Assembly (NCBI GenBank): GCA_028688015.1 | Contig: JAQTZB010000004.1 | Span: 62,001 to 126,000, forward strand | From: Elusimicrobiales bacterium | GTDB lineage: Bacteria > Elusimicrobiota > Elusimicrobia > Elusimicrobiales > UBA9959 | Direction: 5' to 3' | Length of the DNA: 64,000 nucleotides | Part shown: one piece after another, positions 32,576 through 38,673 of the stretch | Numbering within the stretch: position 1 is the stretch's first letter | How the letters are laid out: each line of letters starts with the position of its first letter | Position numbers and translations under genes: made by a program | The notes under the pieces: generated by a model | Databases searched by the model: none | Told to the model about the DNA's origin: nothing | Seen by the model: only the letters and a program-made list of their open reading frames with translations

Positions 32576-32606
32576 CCGACCGCAGCCATGCGGCCGGTAT
32601 TTTTTT
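32576..32606 (+). terminator. Riboswitch-controlled terminator (expression platform)
   Basis: CCGACCGCA and TGCGGCCGG form a stem (32576-32584 with 32589-32597, one mismatch) followed by TATTTTTTT. Its right arm GCCGGTAT (32593-32600) is a perfect 8-nt complement of ATACCGGC (32535-32542) in the aptamer 3' side. Ligand-free RNA can therefore form an antiterminator, and TPP-bound RNA should terminate. Confidence 0.85.
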
Positions 32607-32633
32607 GTCATTTTTCCTCTCATAAAGGACAAA

Positions 32634-33899
32634 ATGACGCAACTCCAGTCAGCCCGCAAGGGCGCACTCACGCCTGAAATAGTAAAAGCCGCCGCGCGCG
32701 AAAAAGCCGAAGCCGGCCTGCTGCTCAGGGAAATGGCCGCCGGCCGGGTCGTGGTGCCGGCCAACATCAACCACAAGGGCCTGTTCCCGGCGGCCATAGG
32801 CCGCGCCTTCAACTGCAAGATCAACGTGAACCTGGGCACCTCCGGCCTGGGCTCGGGGCTCAGGCAGGAACTTAAGAAGCTCGCGCTCGCGGTCGAGCTG
32901 GGCGCCGACGCCGTGATGGACCTGTCCACGGGCGGCGACCTGCCTAAGATAAGGAAAGAGATAATAAAGCGCAGCCCCGTGCCGGTGGGCACGGTGCCGC
33001 TGTACGACGCCCTGAAGCGCGCCGGCGGGGTAAAGAAACTGACGCCGGAGCTGCTGCTCGAGGTCGTAGAAGAGCACGCCGAGGCGGGCGTAGACTTCAT
33101 GACCGTGCACGCGGGGCTCCTGCGCCGGCACCTGCCGCTGGTGAAGGGCCGGACCACCGGTATAGTGTCGCGCGGCGGGGCGGCGCTGGCCCGCTGGATG
33201 GAACTCAATACCGCCGAGAACCCGCTCTACGAGCGCTTCGCCGACCTCTGCGCCATCTTCCGTAAATACGACGTGACCTTCAGCCTGGGCGACGCGCTGC
33301 GCCCGGGGTCGCTCGCCGACGCGTGCGACGCGGCGCAGTTCGCCGAGCTGGACGCGCTGGGCGGCCTTGTGAAGGTCTCGCGCGCGGAGGGCGTGCAGGT
33401 GATGGTGGAAGGCCCCGGCCATGTGCCGCTGGACAAGGTATTCCTGAACGTGGAGCGCGCGCACAAGGTCTGCCATGGCGCGCCGTTCTACGTGCTGGGC
33501 CCGCTCGTCACCGACGTCGCCGCCGGCTACGACCACATCAACTCCGCCATAGGCGGGGCGCTGGCCGCCTGGGCCGGGGCTTCTTTCCTCTGCTATGTCA
33601 CGCCCAAGGAGCACCTGGGCTTGCCGGGGCTGGAGGACGTGCGGCAGGGAATAATAGCGTCGAAGATAGCAGCCCACGCGGCCGACATCGCCCGCGGCCG
33701 GCCCGGCGCCATGGAGCGCGACCACGCCATGTCGCGCGCCCGCTACGCCTTCGACTGGGAGAAACAATTCTCGCTGTCGCTCGACCCTAGCAGGGCGCGC
33801 TGCTGCCGCGGCGACGGCCAGAAAAAGAAGTTCTGCGATATGTGCGGCCCGGAGTTCTGCTCCATGCGGCAGTCGCGCCGGCTGAAGGTAAAAGCATGA
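32634..33899 (+). CDS. thiC: Phosphomethylpyrimidine synthase
   Basis: 421 residues, the shorter bacterial/archaeal ThiC form. A radical-SAM enzyme, it rearranges aminoimidazole ribotide to HMP-phosphate for thiamin. Family signatures: NLGTSGLGSG, DAVMDLSTGGDLPKIRKEII, PVGTVPLYDAL, EGPGHVPL and GPLVTDVAAGYDHINSAIGG. The C-terminal 4Fe-4S ligands are C401, C404 and C409 (CDMCGPEFC). AAAGGAC lies before ATG 32634, downstream of the TPP riboswitch terminator. Its TGA overlaps the thiD ATG (ATGA). Confidence 0.96.
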   Translation: MTQLQSARKGALTPEIVKAAAREKAEAGLLLREMAAGRVVVPANINHKGLFPAAIGRAFNCKINVNLGTSGLGSGLRQELKKLALAVELGADAVMDLSTGGDLPKIRKEIIKRSPVPVGTVPLYDALKRAGGVKKLTPELLLEVVEEHAEAGVDFMTVHAGLLRRHLPLVKGRTTGIVSRGGAALARWMELNTAENPLYERFADLCAIFRKYDVTFSLGDALRPGSLADACDAAQFAELDALGGLVKVSRAEGVQVMVEGPGHVPLDKVFLNVERAHKVCHGAPFYVLGPLVTDVAAGYDHINSAIGGALAAWAGASFLCYVTPKEHLGLPGLEDVRQGIIASKIAAHAADIARGRPGAMERDHAMSRARYAFDWEKQFSLSLDPSRARCCRGDGQKKKFCDMCGPEFCSMRQSRRLKVKA

Positions 33900-34696
33900 C
33901 GGCCCGCGCGCTCACCATAGCCGGCTCGGACCCCGGCGGCGGCGCCGGAATACAGGCGGACCTCAAGACCTTCAGCGCCTTCAGGGTCTACGGCATGTCG
34001 GCGCTTACCGCCGTGACCGTGCAGAACACCCTGGGCGTGCGGAGCGTAATGCCCGTACCGCAGCCGGTAGTGGCGGAGCAGATAGACGCGGTGCTGGAGG
34101 ACATAGGGGCTGGCGCCGTGAAGACCGGCATGCTGGGCTCCGCCCCGGTTATAAGGGCCATCGCCTCCCGCCTCAAGACGTACCGGGTGAAAAACCTGGT
34201 GGTGGACCCGGTGATGTACGCCAAAAGCGGCCACGCCCTGCTGGCCCCGGCCGCGGCCGGCTCGCTCATAAAACACCTGCTGCCGCTGGCGCTGATCGTC
34301 ACGCCCAACGCGCCGGAGGCCGAGAGGCTCTCCGGCCTGAAAGTGCGCGACCTGGCCGGCGCCAGGAATGCCGCCCGGACCATCCACCGTTTAGGCCCGG
34401 CCTGGGTGCTGGTGAAGGGCGGGCACCTGCCCGGGCCTGTCTGCGAGGACCTGCTCTACGACGGGCGCGCCTTTACCGTATTCCGCTCCCCACGCGTGAA
34501 CACCCGCAACACGCACGGCACCGGCTGCACGCTATCGGCCGCCATAGCCTCGGGGTTGGCGCTGGCCCTTCCCCCGCGCGAGGCCGTGGAGGAGGCGGTG
34601 GCCTACGTGGCCGGCGCCATAAAGCACGCGCTGCCGCTGGGGAGCGGCCACGGCCCGCTGAACCACCACTGGAGGACGCATGCAAAAGCTGCCTAG
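33896..34696 (+). CDS. thiD: Hydroxymethylpyrimidine/phosphomethylpyrimidine kinase
   Basis: 266 residues. A ribokinase-fold enzyme, it phosphorylates HMP and HMP-P to HMP-PP. Visible motifs: LTIAGSDPGGGAGIQADLKT at the start, KTGMLGS, VVDPVM, TPNAPEAERLSG, VLVKGGH, and the anion-hole/active-site segment NTHGTGCTLSAAIAS. ATG 33896 overlaps the thiC stop by 4 bp, so the two are translationally coupled. The longer frame back to 33842 only reads through thiC. It overlaps thiE by 17 bp at its end. Confidence 0.95.
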   Translation: MTARALTIAGSDPGGGAGIQADLKTFSAFRVYGMSALTAVTVQNTLGVRSVMPVPQPVVAEQIDAVLEDIGAGAVKTGMLGSAPVIRAIASRLKTYRVKNLVVDPVMYAKSGHALLAPAAAGSLIKHLLPLALIVTPNAPEAERLSGLKVRDLAGARNAARTIHRLGPAWVLVKGGHLPGPVCEDLLYDGRAFTVFRSPRVNTRNTHGTGCTLSAAIASGLALALPPREAVEEAVAYVAGAIKHALPLGSGHGPLNHHWRTHAKAA

Positions 34697-35303
34697 CGGC
34701 CTCTACGTGATCACCGACGAGAAGCTGCTGCGCAGGAAGGACTTTTTGCGCAAGGTGGCCGAAGCCGCGGCCGCGGGGGCGGGTATCATACAGCTGCGCG
34801 AGAAAGCGAGCTCCCTGCGCGACCGGCTGGAGCTGGCGCGGGCAGCCGTGAGTGTTGCGCACGCCCACGGCGCCAAGCTCGTCATAAACGACGACCCGCG
34901 CCTGGCGGCGGAGATAGGCGCCGACGGCGTGCACATAGGCCGCGACGACGCTTCGGTGGAGGAGGCCCGCGGGCTGCTCGGGCCGCGGGCCATCATAGGC
35001 GTGAGCTGCTACGGCGACATAGACCTAGCCGTCAGAATGCAGCGCGCGGGCGCTGACTATGTCTCTTTCGGCGCCTGCTTCAAGTCCCCCACCAAGCCGA
35101 AAGAGGCGCTGGCGCCGCTCTCGGTCTTCGCACGGGCGCGTCAGCGGCTGAAGGTGCCGCTGGTGGCCATAGGCGGTATCACGGCCGCCAACGCGCCGTC
35201 GGTCTACGCCGCCGGGGCCGACCTGGTCTCGGTGGTAAGTTCGGTATTCGCGCGCGGCCGGGTGGCCGCCGCGGTGAAAGAATTCGAAAGGAGAAACAAA
35301 TGA
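34680..35303 (+). CDS. thiE: Thiamin-phosphate synthase
   Basis: 207 residues. It couples HMP-PP with the thiazole phosphate to give thiamin phosphate. The (beta/alpha)8 barrel motifs are clear: LYVITDEKLL, AGIIQLREK, LVINDDPRLAAEIGADGVHI, GVSCY, ADYVSFGACFKSPTKP, VAIGGITAANAP, GADLVSVVSSVF. The start lies 17 bp inside thiD, with GGAGG just upstream of ATG 34680. The stop overlaps the next ATG by 4 bp. Unusually it reads FGACFKS where many homologues have GP(I/V)FxT. Confidence 0.94.
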   Translation: MQKLPSGLYVITDEKLLRRKDFLRKVAEAAAAGAGIIQLREKASSLRDRLELARAAVSVAHAHGAKLVINDDPRLAAEIGADGVHIGRDDASVEEARGLLGPRAIIGVSCYGDIDLAVRMQRAGADYVSFGACFKSPTKPKEALAPLSVFARARQRLKVPLVAIGGITAANAPSVYAAGADLVSVVSSVFARGRVAAAVKEFERRNK

Positions 35304-36370
35304 CGGCTCCAGCTGAACTGCCCCTCGGCAAGATAAACCCCGCCGTGTTCGACGGCCTCATCTACCCCCACCTCGGCGCGCCGTCGCCCGATATCCTGGC
35401 CGGGCCCATGCACGGCGTGGACTGCGGCGTGGTACGCGTGGCCCCTGGCCGCGTGCTGGCCATGACGACCGACCCTTTCTTCATAGTGCCGGAGTACGGC
35501 TGGGAGCGGGCGGCCTGGTTCGCCTTCCATATCCTGGCCTCGGACATCACCACCACCGGCCTGCGGCCCTCGCATTTGGCCGTGGACCTGAACCTCCCCC
35601 TCTCTATCAAGAAAGAGGAACTGGAGTTGATGTGGGAGACCGTGCACCGCGAATGCTTGAAATACGGCGTCAGCGTGGTGACCGGCCACACCGCCCGCTA
35701 CGCCGGCTGCAATTACCCCATGGTGGGCGGCGCGGTGATGACGGCGCTGGGCGACGAGGATAAGTACGTCACCACGCGCATGGCGCGGCCCGGCGACAGG
35801 GTGCTGGTGACCAAGGGCGCCGCGGTGGAGACCTGCGGCCTGTTCGCGGCCGCCTGCCCGCGGCTGGTAGAGGCGGAGCTAGGCGCGGCCGACCTGCGGG
35901 AACTGGAGAAGATGTTCTATAAAATGAGCACCGTCGAAGACGCGCTGGCCGCCGCGGACGGCAATGCTCGCGCCGCCGGCGTGACCTCCATGCACGACGC
36001 CACCGAGTGCGGGATCTGGGGCGGCCTGTATGAAATAGCCCGCGCCTCCGGCACCGGCATGGCCGTTGACAAAAACGCCATACCGCTGGCGCCGGCCGCC
36101 GCACGGCTCTGCGCGCGCTTCGGCATGGACCCTTACGCCGCCATCAGCGAAGGCACACTGATCATCACGGCCAGGCCCGGCTCGGTGCCCGCTCTGCTCT
36201 CCCGCCTCGCCGCAAGGAACCTTCCCGCCGCCGTCGTCGGGGAGGTGACGGAACTGGAGCGCGGCATAAAAGTTACGGAGGACGGCCGCACGCGCGACCT
36301 CGCCCACCCGGTGAACGACCCCTTCTGGCCCGCCTTCGCCGCCGCGCAGGAGCGTGAAAAAGCGCTCTGA
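35300..36370 (+). CDS. AIR-synthase/PurM-fold kinase-like protein (HypE/SelD/ThiL superfamily)
   Basis: 356 residues with the PurM superfamily layout. An N-terminal ATP-binding half (GVDCGVVRV, MTTDPFFIVPEYGWERAAWF, ILASDITTTGLRPSHLAVDL) precedes a C-terminal half (ARPGDRVLVTKGAAVETCGL, MHDATECGIWGGLYEIARAS, ISEGTLIITA). The MHDATECG...GGL motif is closest to HypE-like or uncharacterised AIR-synthase-related proteins, not classical ThiL. Position is telling: it is the last gene of a riboswitch-controlled thiCDE operon, coupled to thiE by ATGA. That is where a thiamin-phosphate kinase would fit. No hydrogenase maturation gene is nearby. Function is inferred from context only. Confidence 0.7.
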   Translation: MTAPAELPLGKINPAVFDGLIYPHLGAPSPDILAGPMHGVDCGVVRVAPGRVLAMTTDPFFIVPEYGWERAAWFAFHILASDITTTGLRPSHLAVDLNLPLSIKKEELELMWETVHRECLKYGVSVVTGHTARYAGCNYPMVGGAVMTALGDEDKYVTTRMARPGDRVLVTKGAAVETCGLFAAACPRLVEAELGAADLRELEKMFYKMSTVEDALAAADGNARAAGVTSMHDATECGIWGGLYEIARASGTGMAVDKNAIPLAPAAARLCARFGMDPYAAISEGTLIITARPGSVPALLSRLAARNLPAAVVGEVTELERGIKVTEDGRTRDLAHPVNDPFWPAFAAAQEREKAL

Positions 36371-36377
36371 CGCGGCC

Positions 36378-36413
36378 AAAAAGAAAGCCCCGCGCTGGCG
36401 GGGCTTTCTTTTT
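36378..36413. terminator. Bidirectional intrinsic terminator of the thi operon
   Basis: AAAAAGAAAGCCCCGC, loop GCTG, GCGGGGCTTTCTTTTT. A perfect 16-bp arm lies between convergent ends 36370 (+) and 36428 (-). Confidence 0.92.
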
Positions 36414-36427
36414 ATGCCGGAGGGGGC

Positions 36428-37027
36428 TCAGCGGTACTTGACCCTGTAAACGTCGAAGGTGGTCCCGCCGATGGTGACGTGCTTGGAGTAGTCGGTGCGG
36501 AAGTCCTTCTTGATCAGGTCGTTGACCTGTCCGCTGACGATCAACTCGTCCTTGCCGGCCACGTCCTCGCCCAGTTTGAAGGCCACGTTGACGGCCGCGC
36601 CGTAGGCGTCGTCGGCGAAGCGCAGGAGCTTGCCGTGGTGGATGCCCACGCAGATATTGTATTTCTTGAAGTCGGGCAGCGGCTTGTTGCGGCGCTTGAG
36701 CCAGCGGTGCATCTCTATGGCGCAGGCCACGGCCGGGCCCGGCTCGGGGAAGGTCAGCATCAGGTTGTCGGCCTTGTTGGACAGCGTCACGCCGCCCATG
36801 CGGTGGACTATCTTTTCCAGCCCGTCGTGGCATTTCACCATGTTGTCCATGAACTCTATGATGCCGTGCTCGTGCGTCTTCCGGGAGAAGCCGGCGGAGT
36901 CGCAGCAGACCACGGTGAGTTCGGCGGCGCAGGCTTTGTGGATGGCGGCGTCTATCTTGGCGGCCGTACGCGGGGTGCGCTTCCTGGCCAGGTCGAAAAA
37001 TTGCTTGGTGGTCATGGGTTTAAGCAT
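36428..37027 (-). CDS. Stand-alone class III nucleotidyl cyclase homology domain, divergent
   Basis: 199 residues, a single cyclase homology domain without sensor or membrane parts. The two metal-binding aspartates are present: D43 in VVCCDSAGFSRKT and D87 in NKADNLMLTF. The later motif is DAYGAAVNVAFKL: Asn 147 is kept, but the transition-state arginine expected four residues on is Lys 151. It may be a weak cyclase, bind nucleotide without turnover, or need a partner. There is no Shine-Dalgarno; TATACT sits at -12 to -7 from ATG 37027. An unusual structured 447-bp gap lies upstream. Confidence 0.7.
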   Translation of the reverse strand: MLKPMTTKQFFDLARKRTPRTAAKIDAAIHKACAAELTVVCCDSAGFSRKTHEHGIIEFMDNMVKCHDGLEKIVHRMGGVTLSNKADNLMLTFPEPGPAVACAIEMHRWLKRRNKPLPDFKKYNICVGIHHGKLLRFADDAYGAAVNVAFKLGEDVAGKDELIVSGQVNDLIKKDFRTDYSKHVTIGGTTFDVYRVKYR

Positions 37028-37033
37028 GAAAAA

Positions 37034-37039
37034 AGTATA
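37034..37039 (-). promoter_or_regulatory. -10-like box of the cyclase-domain gene
   Basis: TATACT on the minus strand at -12 to -7 from ATG 37027, followed only by a T-rich run and no Shine-Dalgarno. Suggests a leaderless mRNA. Confidence 0.5.
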
Positions 37040-37143
37040 ACAAATTCCAAAATACCTTTTTTTACGCTAACACCGCTCGACTCCCAGCCGGGGGACAGCA
37101 GGGAGGGGCAGAACGGAGAGGACGCTCGTGGTTTGGCGGCCTA

Positions 37144-37261
37144 CCGCAGGGGGTAGGAACGCAAAACGCGCTCGGCCACACCGTGGCCTCGCTCCGCATT
37201 CGCCCTCGGCGCTACGCAAGCCTCGGGCTCATGAGGGTTTTGCTAACCCTACCCCCTGCGG
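37144..37261. repeat. Structured intergenic element A, copy 2
   Basis: The outer helix is CCGCAGGGGGTAGG (37144-37157) with CCTACCCCCTGCGG (37248-37261), then GCAAAAC (37161-37167) with GTTTTGC (37237-37243). Hairpin 1 is GGCCAC-ACC-GTGGCC (37174-37188). Hairpin 2 is GCCC-TC-GGC...GCC-TC-GGGC (37202-37228). Relative to copy 1, the outer helix and hairpin 1 differ on both strands so that pairing is kept, while the single-stranded segments are nearly identical. Confidence 0.85.
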
Positions 37262-37310
37262 TCTCCGCTGGTTGCTCGCTTTTAATAGTACTGACACGAA
37301 CAGACAGAGA

Positions 37311-37439
37311 GGGCCGGCCGGGGAGGGGTTCCTGGCGACTTTGGGGAAAGGGGGCCCCGCCTTAAATTCCCAAGGCGGGGGGAAACCGCGCAACGGTTTC
37401 CCTCTGCCCAGGAGCCAGGGGCCCCTCCCCGGCCGGCCC
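37311..37439 (+). ncRNA. Structured element B: candidate RNA with 26-pair outer helix and two hairpins
   Basis: GGGCCGGCCGGGGAGGGG (37311-37328) is a perfect complement of 37422-37439. TT (37329-37330) faces GG (37420-37421), and CCTGGC (37331-37336) pairs with GCCAGG (37414-37419). As plus-strand RNA the TT/GG step forms two U-G pairs, giving 26 continuous pairs; on the minus strand it would be A/C mismatches. Inside lie CCCCGCCTT/AAGGCGGGG (37355-37380) and GGAAACCG/CGGTTTCC (37381-37401). No promoter is certain. It could be an RNA, a DNA cruciform or part of a small mobile unit. Confidence 0.6.
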
Positions 37440-37474
37440 ACCCCGGGGTTATATCGGATTTTTTGGGGGTCTTA

Positions 37475-38560
37475 TTAGTCGGCGAAGTGGAAGAGGTAGC
37501 GGTTGACGGGGCCGGCGGAGAAGCCGGCCATCAGGGCTATGGCCCAGGCCTCGCCGGAGGCGGCGGCGCGGGCCACCTTAAGCACCGGGATGGGCGCGAG
37601 GGCCAGGATGAAGACCCCTGAGTGGAAAGCCAGTTTGGCCGCGTCGGCCGCTATCACCGCGCGGCTCTCCCCCTGGCCCACGTCCCAGCCCAGGCGGGCA
37701 GCGGCTATCTCCACATTGCCCAGGTTGCTGTAATAGAGCAGGCCGCCCAGCACCGCGCCGGCTGTAGCCCTGCTCAAAGCTTTGGCCTTTTCGGAGCCTT
37801 CCAGGCCCCCGTCCTTATAGGCGGCCCAATTCTTCTTGCGCAGGGCGCTCCAGTAGGCCAGCGCGGTATTTACCCGGCCGTCCTTGCCCAGGTCCGCCGG
37901 CCTCTCTATCTTGGCGGCTGCGCGGAAAGGGTTCTCGGGGCGCAGCGCGGGCACGCTGGCGGCGAGCGGTTTGGAGGAGGCCTTAACGGGGCCCGGCTGC
38001 GCGGCGGCGCCCGCGGGCCTTGCGGCGCCCTGGGCGGCGCGTACGGCCGGCAGGGCCGCGGAACCGCCGGCTGAAACGCCGTCGAAGAAGCGGGCCGAGC
38101 CGGCCTGCGTGGCCAGCGCGCCGGAAGCGGAGAGCGTTTCGAGGCGGGCCAGGGAAGCGGGACGGGAAGCCGCGGGGCGGGCCTGCGCCTGGACCGCCGC
38201 GGCCCGGAAGGCCTCGCAGCCGCCGGCCGCGAAGTAGCGCACCTCGGCGCCGAACTCAGGCGTAAAATATTTTTCCGCGGTTTCGATGTCGGAAGACCGC
38301 AGTTCGCACTTCTTATAGCGCCCCAGCAGCGAGGAGACCTTCTCCTTTTTCTCGGCCAGCAGCGCCGCGGCCTCGGGCCCGCGCTCTTCGGCCACGCCCG
38401 CCAGGAACTCGGCCGTCATCGCCGGCGGCAGCTTGAGCGACTGCTCGGGAGTCCAGCGGGCTGCGGCCTCTTTGTAGACCAGGCCCGGCGCGGCAAAAAG
38501 CGGGGAGGCGCAGGCCAGTGCCAGCGCCGCTGCTATAAATATGTTTTTGCGGGGAAACAT
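37475..38560 (-). CDS. Exported protein of unknown function with C-terminal hydrophobic segments
   Basis: 361 residues. The signal peptide is MFPRKNIFIAAALALACASPLFA. An N-terminal helical domain (residues about 25-120) contains two cysteines (YKKCELRSSD and AGGCEAFR). A long Ala/Pro/Ser-rich linker (about 120-215) follows. The C-terminal domain has three hydrophobic stretches (RATAGAVLGGLLYYSNLGNV, HSGVFILALAPIPVLKVARA, AWAIALMAGFSAGPVNRYLF) that may be membrane helices. I recognise no family. TATAGT lies at -11 to -6 from ATG 38560 with no Shine-Dalgarno. Confidence 0.65.
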   Translation of the reverse strand: MFPRKNIFIAAALALACASPLFAAPGLVYKEAAARWTPEQSLKLPPAMTAEFLAGVAEERGPEAAALLAEKKEKVSSLLGRYKKCELRSSDIETAEKYFTPEFGAEVRYFAAGGCEAFRAAAVQAQARPAASRPASLARLETLSASGALATQAGSARFFDGVSAGGSAALPAVRAAQGAARPAGAAAQPGPVKASSKPLAASVPALRPENPFRAAAKIERPADLGKDGRVNTALAYWSALRKKNWAAYKDGGLEGSEKAKALSRATAGAVLGGLLYYSNLGNVEIAAARLGWDVGQGESRAVIAADAAKLAFHSGVFILALAPIPVLKVARAAASGEAWAIALMAGFSAGPVNRYLFHFAD

Positions 38561-38565
38561 TTACA

Positions 38566-38571
38566 ACTATA
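38566..38571 (-). promoter_or_regulatory. -10-like box for the 38560 gene
   Basis: TATAGT on the minus strand at -11 to -6 from ATG 38560; no ribosome site between. Suggests a leaderless mRNA. Confidence 0.45.
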
Positions 38572-38627
38572 GTGTAGCTCACGCGGCGAGGCGGCGGGAG
38601 CGGCCAAGTGCCTACGATGACAAAATA

Positions 38628-38655
38628 AAAGGGCCTACGACCACGTAGGCCCTTT
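38628..38655. terminator. Intrinsic terminator of the phospholipase-D-like gene
   Basis: AAAGGGCCTACG, loop ACCA, CGTAGGCCCTTT, 18 bp beyond the minus-strand stop at 38674. Read on the minus strand it is followed by TTATTTTG. Confidence 0.85.
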
Positions 38656-38673
38656 CCCGCGTCGCGGCAAAAC

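Larger units (their letters stand above)
37028..37474. other. 447-bp gap holding two different structured elements
   Basis: No credible gene lies here. Frames such as 37128-37478 are overlaid by palindromes and have no homology I recognise. It holds a TATACT box (37034-37039), element A copy 2 (37144-37261), a 49-bp spacer and element B (37311-37439), then CCCCGGGG and a T-run at about 37459-37464. Both flanking genes are on the minus strand. Confidence 0.8.

Noticed and set aside
37144-37439. Insertion sequence or transposon remnant
   Set aside because: No transposase fragment or target-site duplication was found, and the outer arms of element A differ between copies while keeping pairing, unlike conserved terminal repeats. 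A non-autonomous mobile element cannot be fully excluded.
37128-37478. A 116-residue plus-strand frame in the 37-kb gap
   Set aside because: It is overlaid by the long inverted repeats of elements A and B, is Pro/Gly/Arg-rich and has no ribosome site or recognisable motif.
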